64,000 nucleotides of DNA from Smallanthus sonchifolius (taxonomy: Eukaryota > Streptophyta > Magnoliopsida > Asterales > Asteraceae): the NCBI GenBank assembly GCA_023525975.1, contig CM042039.1, positions 18,568,501 to 18,632,500 on the forward strand, in the 5' to 3' direction. Both the position numbers and the translations under genes were made by a program. Of this stretch, positions 1 through 8,501 are shown one piece after another. The first letter of the stretch is position 1. Every line of letters starts with the position of its first letter. The notes beneath the pieces are model-generated. The model was given only the letters and a program-made list of their open reading frames with translations. It was not told the origin of the DNA and ran no database searches.

Positions 1-13
1 AATAGGTTGTTGT

Positions 14-18
14 GGTTG
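14..18. repeat. Target-site duplication of Copia-1
   Basis: GGTTG here and at 5525-5529 directly flanks the two LTR ends. The target lies in a CAA-repeat (poly-glutamine) tract of the Copia-2 env-position ORF. Confidence 0.92.
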
Positions 19-421
19 TGTAGGTCCCTAATTCGGTGTGTGACGGATCTCTAGACTCACGGTACGACACGGTGATAACGTGCGGAATCCATGATCAACG
101 TGCTCGTGTAACTCAATCAACAACAACGGTGTAAATAAACGCTTTGTATTTCCACCACAATATCAATTTACAAGAATTCTGTCTCTAATCAGTTCCTCCT
201 GATATCTATTCTCTAATTCTGTTTCTGCTGAAATATCCTATTTATAGACAAACGATCTATTATAGGCGAACTTATTAAGTTCGCCTCTAATAGACTAAGC
301 GAGCTTAATAAGTTCGCCTCTGTTATACTAAGTTCGCCTCTGATAGGCTAGGAGAACTTATTAAGTTTGCCTCTAGCAGAACTTAGAATTTTATCAACAG
401 TTACAAAAACATGTCCTAACA
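19..421 (-). repeat. 3' LTR of Copia-1 (403 bp)
   Basis: In element orientation it starts TGTTAGGACA and ends GGACCTACA. It holds a TATA-like CTATAAATA (minus strand, around 238-246) and several inverted repeats built on GGCGAACTTA and its complement (about 262-372). It differs from the 5' LTR at 12 sites plus one 3-bp indel. Confidence 0.93.
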
Positions 422-432
422 GACTCCCCTTG
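422..432 (-). promoter_or_regulatory. Polypurine tract of Copia-1
   Basis: On the minus strand it reads CAAGGGGAGTC and abuts the 3' LTR, the expected primer site for plus-strand DNA synthesis. Similar purine-rich minus-strand tracts lie inside the element near 525-537, 2122-2132, 2140-2150 and 2256-2268. Several PPT-like tracts upstream of the 3' LTR are a reported feature of Sireviruses. Confidence 0.8.
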
Positions 433-2299
433 ATCTGTTGCTAACAATTCTATCAATTACAAGTCAAAGACTCTAAGACTAAGACATAATATCTTCAAGC
501 TTGTTGTCACCAGAATATGCTCCAACAGACTCTCCCTTGACAACAGCTTTAGAAGATTGTCATCTGTCTTCAAATATCATCAAACACACTGTAGTCTTCG
601 TCTTGTTCATCTGCACATTCTCTTTCTATCTAGAAGAAAACTTGAGAGAAGGACCCCTTGTCAACTTCTGTCTGCAATATTCAGTTTTGCAAAGGAGAAT
701 AGCCAAGAATAACCAACAATTAAGATTTCCATAGAAGCTAGAAAAATAAAATATTTTTGGTTTTCCAAACATAAGAAACACAAAATCTTTTTGGTTTTTC
801 TTTATATAAACTGAAATGTAAAATACAAAATCACATCTTTATGGTCGAACATCACGAGTAAGAAGATCATATCAGTATAAACAATGCATCAATCACACAT
901 CTTGGATATAAAATCCATATAATATCAAAAAGTATCCTATGTCATTCTTTCAAGCCTTGACCAATCAAATCAATATCTTTCAAGACTATCACACTCTATC
1001 TTTTCAAGACTTTCCTATTGCATGTTATGATACGCGATAAACATTCAAAGAAAATAGGATCACGCTATGACACACAAATTAAAATTGTACATATTATAAG
1101 ATTTGAAACTAAAGCATCTCATTCCCACTTTCTTGTGAGTTAAGGTACCATTTAAGTATGAAATACAACGTGTACCCCACTAGTATGCCAACAGAAAGTA
1201 AATGCACTATCTTCAAGACATATAAGATTTTACTAAAGATTATCCGAATTTCCAGAATGAGGAGACATCACTTAGCACATGAATAGCAGAATCCAAATTG
1301 GATTGTATAGGAATCAATGAGATTCAGAATCGAATGATTCAATGTTTTGGCTTATATATGTGGAATCATAAGATTCAGGTACGTGGATCCAACTGTTATC
1401 TGGATTATGAATTAAATGGAATCAGTAAAGATGATTTATCAATATGATCCAAGGGCTAGTATATGTTTGACAGATGTTGTCAAGTACATATCTTGATTAT
1501 ACTTCAAATTGCATGCTTTTCGGGACATGGGCACTGAAGCAAATCGAATGAATAGTGCTAAGGACATAACCCGAAACTGATCTCATAGGAAAATCTTTAT
1601 TAAAAGCTAATATTCTATATCTGATAGTGATCTTTTAACACACACTCCCAGGCATAAAATGGGTTCAAATCACAGTTGTAACATATGCAATTATGTTTTC
1701 ACACTACTAATGGTTCAGTGATGCTTTTAGTCTACTAACAATTCAAATTATATGCATACACAATACTATCATTTCCTATTTGTGCGGTCTCTGAAGTTTA
1801 TATCAAAACATATAATTCAGATATATTAACATAAAGCACCAACCAGTCAATCTAAGGTCATGTGTGAAAGAACATCTACTGATGTACTATCATCTCTTCT
1901 TTAACTTCAAGTAATGTCGATTTTATCTTTTTCAATTTGTTTGGCTTTTTCAAAATCTTTTTCAAAGAAAGTAAAACAAACGAAAATAAAATCTTCCATG
2001 AAAACATTTAATGAAAAACATTTTACTTGGTTACTCAGGATTAAGCAAATCAATCAATTAAAAAACTCAAACCGATGTATTGTAATTGAATGTCATTGCC
2101 TCTGTCACCAACACAGTTCTGTACTCCCCCGTCCTGTAGACTCCCCCTCAACTAGTCAAATGGTTGCATCAACGACTTTATGCTCACCATCATCATCCTA
2201 AGTTTTAGGTTATCATTTGGACTTTGTAAAACTCTTTCCAAAACATTGTGTGTGACATATTCTCCCCCTTGAGCATCAAGTCGTTGAATAAAATATATT
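433..2299 (-). other. Noncoding 3' region of Copia-1 (spacer remnant)
   Basis: No coding sequence is supported here; the short open frames at 501-734 and 1914-2201 show no family resemblance. Much of the stretch matches the spacer between pol and the env-position ORF of Copia-2 (7200-8500) and, on the opposite strand, Copia-4 (49825-51300). Shared landmarks are CGTGTACCCCAC (1171 / 7609), a TTTTCGGG-CATGGGCA block (1518 / 7932) and GATGTACTATCAT (1879 / 8325). Pol and the env-position ORF were therefore deleted while this spacer was kept. Confidence 0.7.
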
Positions 2300-2408
2300 C
2301 ACAGTTATCAACAACTCTTTACTCATGCAGATGTCATTCCATGTTATGTGCTTAGAACCACCACTATTAACAACCAAAATGGTATTAATAGTCCCTCTTG
2401 GTAAATCC
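2300..2408 (-). pseudogene. Protease remnant, start of deleted pol (Copia-1)
   Basis: Downstream of the gag stop the minus strand still encodes the start of the retroviral-type aspartic protease: an RGTINT peptide and then a degenerate version of the DSG-SRHMTGN active-site region, here reading NSGGSKHMTW, so the catalytic Asp appears changed to Asn. The frame then enters noncoding DNA. This marks one side of the deletion that removed integrase, RT and RNase H. It is too short to function. Confidence 0.65.
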
Positions 2409-2428
2409 TGCACATCTAACAAGAAACA

Positions 2429-4467
2429 TTAATTTGAAATTGGGACCCAAGCCATGGTAGTCATGGGTCGTCCATCTATATCAAAATAATAAACCTCACT
2501 CCATTCACAATTGAATCTTTCATCTATTTTCGGAGATTGTTCCGACGAGTCAGAAACAGAAACTTTAGATTTCTAAACATACTTCTTTTCATTAAGTTCT
2601 TTTTGCTTAAAATGTGAAGTATTTGAACATTTTATTTCATTTGAAAATTGATTTGATTGTGAAAACTCTTGTTGTTCTAAAAGTTTTCTCAATCGTTTGT
2701 TTCTCCTCTGTCTTTGAGGTCTAGAAAGCCTAACCTCAGATTTTGAATTACCCTTTGGTGTATCACGAGTTTTAACCACATTTGGGTTAACATAAGAATT
2801 ACCATGAGTTTTTACATTTTCTGTAGTAACATGTCGGTTACCTTTGGCTTTGTGTGGACAAGCAATCCGAATATGACCAACAAGACCACAAGAAAAGCAA
2901 GATCTCGTCTCACGATAATATCTCATATAAGGAATCTTCACACGATAAGTTGCACTTGAAGAAGATTCTCCTACATGAACTTCTTTTGGCTTTGTTTTCT
3001 CTGGAACTCTAGATTTTGCAATAGGTTTTGATTCAGGCTTCATCTTCTCAGGAACTACATGCTTCTTTCCTTTATTTTTGTAAGGACAGTTCACCACAAT
3101 GTGTCCCATCTCATTACAATGAAAACATGTACGCGTGTCTGTATAGTCTCTGACATATGGTACTCTCCTTGAGTTTGAAGAACTTCCAAATGTATAATTT
3201 CCAGATGAATTAGAATCAACCTTTGAGTCATTTTTCTTAACCTCTTTCGGTATCCCTTTTATCTTGGCTTCATCAAAATATTCATCATCACTCTCATTAG
3301 AATACACCATATCTTCACCTGTGACTGGATTCACCTTCAACACAGTCTTAGGATCTAAATCCTCATCGTTTATAATCTCAGGTGTCACAGAATAATTTCC
3401 ATTGAATGGTGGAGGAACATAGCCAATACCACTAGTTCTCTTCCCCTCTTCAGTATTCTCATAATAATATCCTAATAAGAATGATGAATTTCCAAAGCTT
3501 TCTAACTTTCTATGCAATCTGATCACTTCTGCTTTAGATTCAGCTAGTTCCTTATCTTCCTCAGTAAGATCATTATTTCTTTTCTCAATTTCTGCAAAGG
3601 ACATATCCAGGTGATATGCCTGCTCTTTGATCTTCAAAGTCAGAGAACTTATATCCCTCTTCAGTGATTATATTCTCTCAATACACACATTCTCATTATC
3701 CGTTAATTTCTGATTTATCGTGTGCATCGATTTCATATCACAAATGAGGTTTACGTTGTCATCCATAACCCTCATCATTTTATCCTTAACTGAAACACAG
3801 TTAGAACAAAACGTTTCAGAATTAGAAAATACCTCAGGTTTTACTTCTGAAGAAGATGCACCAGGAGCCATGAATACGTCATCATCAGCTTCACTCTTTT
3901 GATCAACAATGACAGGCTCAACATCAGTGTCTGATACACTTAGATCATTTTCAACTGTCTGGAAGCTTACTTCAGTCTCTACATCACTCTCGGTAGACTG
4001 AGTACTTTCACCAGATCTAATACTCTCACTATCAACTCGGTAGAAGAATCACTTTCAGAAACACTCTGCTTTACTACTTCTTCTTTGATCAAGACCAAAA
4101 ACGCTTGAGAATTTGCTTCACCCTTTTTCTTCAAAGCTTCCCATAGTTCTCTAGAAGTTGGACACTTCCCGAGACTGTGAATGATTTCTTTTGGTAAAGA
4201 CAACGTTAAAGTTTCACGCGTTTCCATCTCTCGATCAAAGTTCTGCTTTTCTAATTTACTAAGAGCTGTCACTGGTTTAGGAACATCATAATATCCCATA
4301 TAGTCATAAGTAGGATGTACATATCCTTCAAATATGGATGTCCAAAAGTTTTCATCAGTTTTTAATACGAACTGTTCGAACCGGACTTTCCAGCTACAAA
4401 AATCTGATATGCACAAAAGTCTCGGTGGCACAGTTTCAATCTCATTATCATCACATGAAATTGACAT
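2429..4467 (-). pseudogene. gag: Gag pseudogene of Copia-1, internally deleted
   Basis: Gag forms the virus-like particle and binds element RNA. The start at 4467 (MSISCDD) is chosen because the following NEIE and W-R-EQF positions align with the starts of the other Copia gags here; an in-frame Met at 4542 lies in the leader. The order is an N-terminal UBN2-like region, a deletion that removes the first zinc knuckle, an acidic Ser-rich linker, a coiled-coil-like segment, then two CCHC knuckles (about 3085-3130 and 2857-2903) where the relatives have one, and a C-terminus ending WVPISN. A frameshift near 4035 and in-frame stops near 3670 and 2573 break it. The extra knuckle and the lost centre set it apart from Copia-2, -4 and -6. 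Confidence 0.85.
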
Positions 4468-5110
4468 TTTGAATTTTTTGCGAAAATACCCGGAAAAAAT
4501 TTCCCGCCAAAATACTCTTTTTAAAAAATTTCGAAAATTCAAAATTTCAAAAATGATTCAAAATGACCATATAAACTTTCCCTAAAAAATTTAAACAAGA
4601 TGAAATTTCCCACCAAAATACTCTTTTTTTAACACTAGCAAACAAATAAGTTCGTCTGATACTGTACAAACGAACTTGACCCGAAGCGATCTTGACCCAA
4701 GCGAACTTGTTAAGTTCGCCTGATCTTCACCAAGCAAACTTATTAAGTTCGCCTAATACTGAGTGAAGCGAACTTATTAAGTTCGCCTACTAAGTTCGCC
4801 TGCAACAGAATTTTAAGTTCGCCTGGTTCAGCGGTTCAACCCAAACACGAACCAAAAATTTCGAAAATCATGATTTCATGCTGAATTGATGGAATTTGAT
4901 TAAATTGAACCGTAGGAATGTGTACGAACTAATTTGGAACACCTCTATCGGATCAATTTCATCAAATGAATCCAAAATCAATCAAAAAGGATCAAAAATT
5001 CTCCATTTTTATCAAGAACACAAAAAAGATGAAAAATCATCAAAATCTCTGAAATTTGATGTTGATTGGACACGAAAACACCACGAATCTTCTGCTAATC
5101 AAGAGCAATA
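4468..5110 (-). repeat. Leader of Copia-1 with palindromic iterons
   Basis: This is the untranslated stretch between PBS and gag, with no coding sequence. At 4647-4825 it carries a cluster of AAGTTCGCCT / AGGCGAACTT half-sites, several paired as inverted repeats, matching the motif in the LTRs. The rest (4850-5110) is AT-rich and resembles the leader of Copia-4 (29860-30120, opposite strand). Confidence 0.7.
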
Positions 5111-5122
5111 GCTCTGATACCA
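5111..5122 (-). promoter_or_regulatory. Primer binding site of Copia-1 (tRNA-iMet type)
   Basis: The minus strand reads TGGTATCAGAGC, complementary to the 3' end of plant initiator-Met tRNA, two bases inside the 5' LTR. This PBS is used by Sireviruses and many other plant LTR elements. Confidence 0.92.
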
Positions 5123-5124
5123 CT

Positions 5125-5524
5125 TGTAGGTCCCTAATTCGGTGTGTGGCGGATCTCTAGACTCGTGGTACGACACGGTGATAACGTGCGGAATCCATGA
5201 TCAACGTGCTCGTGTAACTCAATCAACAACGGTGTAAATAAACGCTTTGTATTTCCACCACAATATCAGTTTACAAGAATTCTGTCTCTAATCAGTTCCT
5301 CCTGATATCTATTCTCTAATTCTGTTTCTGCTGAAATATCCTATTTATAGACAAACGATCTACTATAGGTGAACTTATTAAGTTCGCCTCTAATAGGCTA
5401 AGCGAACTTAATAAGTTCACCTCTGATATACTAAGTTCGCCTCTGATAGGCTAGGCGAACTTATTAAGTTCGCCTCTAGCAGAACTTAGAATTTTATCAA
5501 CAGTTACAAAAACATGTCCTAACA
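5125..5524 (-). repeat. 5' LTR of Copia-1 (400 bp)
   Basis: This is the partner of the LTR at 19-421, with the same ends and TATA-like box (around 5342-5350). GGCGAACTTA-type inverted repeats lie at about 5366-5480. It would carry the promoter of the element. Confidence 0.93.
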
Positions 5525-6387
5525 GGTTGTTGTTGTTGTTGTTGTTGAACATTCGGACCTTGCACTTGAGCTATCTCATCAGGATGAAACCAGTTGTCAT
5601 TCGGTGGTTCAACATAATCAGGATTGATTAAGTGACCAAACAATGGAGTATTAACAGGAATCAACGCTGCATTCTGCTGTTTCACCTTAGTGCAATCAGT
5701 AAAGATACGCTTGGACATCGGAGTCAAAGTTAATCGAATCGGATGCTGTGGGAAATTAGGAATAAGATGATTCAGAATCACCTGGATAAACCGAGGATAC
5801 ATCAAAAATCCTTGACCTTCAGCAGGTGTGATTTGCATAACCATCTCCCGATAAACATAATGTGCAAAATTGAACCGCTTGTTCAAAGTCAAAGCTACAA
5901 TAGCAGCTTGAAGAGCACTCTTTAACCCATCAGTACCAGCTTTTCTAGGAGATAAACATTGGATAATCACGTGCATGAAATACCTCCATTCACCAACCAA
6001 ACCACCCTTACAAGCTTGTGTATCATTAGATTTTCCACGGTAACCCATCCTCTGAAAGCATCCCATAATCAATTTACCAGGATATGACATAGGATCATCA
6101 GCAGCACCACCTAAAGCAAGAGCAGCACGAATAGTTTCTTCCGATATTGCAATCTCCGCATTGTTTACATTGGCACGAAGAACATGAGGTTCTACATCAG
6201 TATCTTGATGAACTGTGACCCAAAATTACTGAATATACACCAGACTAATGTATGGATCTGCAGATAATGCTACACGAAGTCGTGAACGATTCAGAAATCC
6301 AATAATTCCTTGAAAGTTTACGGCCTCTGACATGTTAGGATCTAACAATGCCACCTGGTTATGTTTGTATTCGACACGACGAGCCAT
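5525..6387 (-). pseudogene. Env-position (3') ORF of Copia-2, unknown function
   Basis: The ORF starts at 6387 (MARRVEYKHN) straight after an acceptor-like tract (TTTTTCAG) and runs about 280 codons to a poly-Gln tract, where Copia-1 is inserted; 18-1 continues it past the window edge. It has one in-frame stop (6226-6228) at a codon that is CAA-like in context. Visible blocks include a YPGK-IMGCF segment, a conserved MHVIIQCLSP stretch and FLMYPRFIQVILN. Similar proteins sit downstream of RNase H in Asteraceae Copia elements and have sometimes been auto-annotated as longin-like proteins; I see no basis for that function. I see no clear signal peptide or transmembrane segment, so 'env' describes position only. 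Confidence 0.65.
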
Positions 6388-8501
6388 CTGAAAAATATTT
6401 GGACAACAGACACATTAGACAAATAACAAACACAAACAACAAGAAAAAAATATTGAAACAAAAACAAAACAAAAAAAAATTAACAAAAAAAAATTTCAAA
6501 CAAACAAAAAAAAATTTAACAAGTCCAAAACCCTTCTGACCCCTAGGCGAACTTAATAAGTTCGCTTAGTGTTGCAAGAGGCGAACTTATTAAGTTCGCC
6601 TGAACCTGTCTGACGTTTCAAGTACCAACTCAGAAATCAAATATCTTCAAATCGATTGGAAATCATGAAATAAGCATTGGAATCACATCGATTAGCACTA
6701 ATGAATAAATATCAATAATCAATTGTATGATTTAAGTCAGAATAAACATCAATTTAGGGCAAAACAGTCCCGTTCAAAATAGCGATGAAAACCGAACTGA
6801 AAAAGGTAATTTTCTCACAATTGAACGGATGAAATTCGATTAAAATACCTTAGGAAAGTTCATATTTCAAATCCGAACAAGAATAAATCGGTAAACAACC
6901 CAACAATCACTGATTTTGAAAACTTCTAAAAAATTTCTACACACAGACAAGTTCGCTTGAAATTTGAAGAGGATGACTGATTAAGTTCGCCTGGACAAAA
7001 ACCTTATACAGATTAAGTTCGCTTACCAAGCCCTAGGCGAACATAATAAGTTCTCTTCACCAACATCAGGCGAACATATTAAGTTCGCTTCACCAGAGTT
7101 AGGCGAACATAATGACTTCAACTTTTCCCTTGATCAAATTTTTACCAACTTTCAACCCGTCACTTCTTGAACTTCCGTCAGCAGCATGTATTCGATCCAG
7201 TCCCGAACAATTTAATAAAAGCTTAGAATTTTCATGAAAAATAAAAAGAAAATCTTTTTGAATTTTATCTATACAAACGGAATCACATATTTTTGGATTT
7301 TTATCTGTACAAACTGAAATCACATATTTTTGAATGAACATCATGAGTAAGAAGATCATATCAGTATCTGAGTAGTTCATCACACATTTTAGCAATAACC
7401 AAGGGTAACCTACGATATGAAACAATCCAACTCATTATTGTGCGCTTTACATCTTTTTCATTTTTATACATTCTTTTCAGTATTTGAATAATATTTGTAA
7501 TATAAAGTATGAATTCTTAAATTTGTCAATATTATATGATTTGAAACTATAAGCGTTTATTCTCCAAATTCATGTGATTTAGTACCATTTAGATGAAAAA
7601 CATCGTGTACCCCACATATATGCCAAACAGAAATAAAAATTCCACTATCTTTAAGACATATACAGTTTATTTTAAGATTAGATCAATTCCAAGATGAAAT
7701 TATCTCATTTAGCACAAGAATAGAAGCAGATCCCAAAGGATATAAGAATCAGAAGATTCTAATGAATTGGCTGTATAATGAGAATCAACAGATTCAGGTA
7801 TGGGGATCCAACTATTATCTGGATAAGATTCAATGGAGTCAGACTAGATGATGTATCTAACTGATCCAAGGGCGAATATATGTTTCAACATATTTTGAAA
7901 GCATATTTTAGTTCAACAATACATTGCATGTTTTTCGGGGCATGGGCAGTGAAGTGAACTGAAATAGATTTGTGCTAAAGATATAATTCGATATTGGTCT
8001 CATGAAATTCTTTAAAACTATATATTCTTTATCTGATAATGATCTTTTACACACACACAGGCATATAATGGATTCAAATCACAGATGTAATCATATCATA
8101 TTTAATTTTCACACTACTATTAGTTTCAAAACGCTTCTAGTCTATTGACAATTCAAGTTTCAAAACCTATACACAAATTTAAAAACAGATTATCAAGATT
8201 AGAGCATTCAAAACACTATCATTTCTCATTTATGCCGACTTTGAAATTTAGATCAAATGAACTCAGTTTAATCATTCATAAATCAAAGGTCTACTAAGGT
8301 CGTGTGAAATGAACTAATCACTGATGTACTATCATTTCTTCTCTAACTTCAAATGATGTCAAATTTTATATTTTTCACTTTGTTTTGACTTTTTATAAAT
8401 TAAGAACTTTTTGACTGAAAATTTAAAATGCAGAAATGTAATAAAGCAATAAAAGAAATTAAAAACAAAATTTTCCATGAAAATCTGATTTTGAAAAACT
8501 T
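6388..8501 (-). other. Noncoding spacer between pol and env-position ORF (Copia-2)
   Basis: No coding sequence is supported. Next to the ORF lies an A-rich run (about 6420-6530, minus-strand T-rich), then GGCGAACTTA-type palindromes at 6544-6600 and more half-sites at 6950-7110. The 7200-8500 part shares many blocks with the spacers of Copia-1 and Copia-4, and 7215-7340 holds imperfect repeats of an AAAATCTTTTTG-like unit. Confidence 0.65.

Larger units (their letters stand above)
19..5524 (-). mobile_element. Copia-1: complete non-autonomous Sirevirus-like element, pol deleted
   Basis: The element is bounded by two near-identical LTRs (19-421 and 5125-5524) that begin TG and end CA, with a perfect 5-bp TSD GGTTG at 14-18 and 5525-5529. 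A minus-strand PBS (5111-5122) and PPT (422-432) sit next to the correct LTRs. Between them lie only a gag pseudogene, a few codons of protease and about 1.9 kb of noncoding DNA. Integrase, RT, RNase H and the env-position ORF are absent, and the middle of gag is deleted. The LTRs differ by 12 substitutions and one 3-bp indel over 400 bp (about 3%), so the insertion is fairly recent. Proteins for mobility would have had to come from a related autonomous element. Confidence 0.93.

Noticed and set aside
501..734. 77-codon ORF
   Set aside because: It lies in the noncoding 3' region of Copia-1, has no recognisable motif, and is not kept in the related spacers.
5525..6387. Assigning a synaptobrevin/longin function to the env-position ORF
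   Set aside because: I recall that label for similar plant proteins but see no longin or SNARE motif in the readable sequence.
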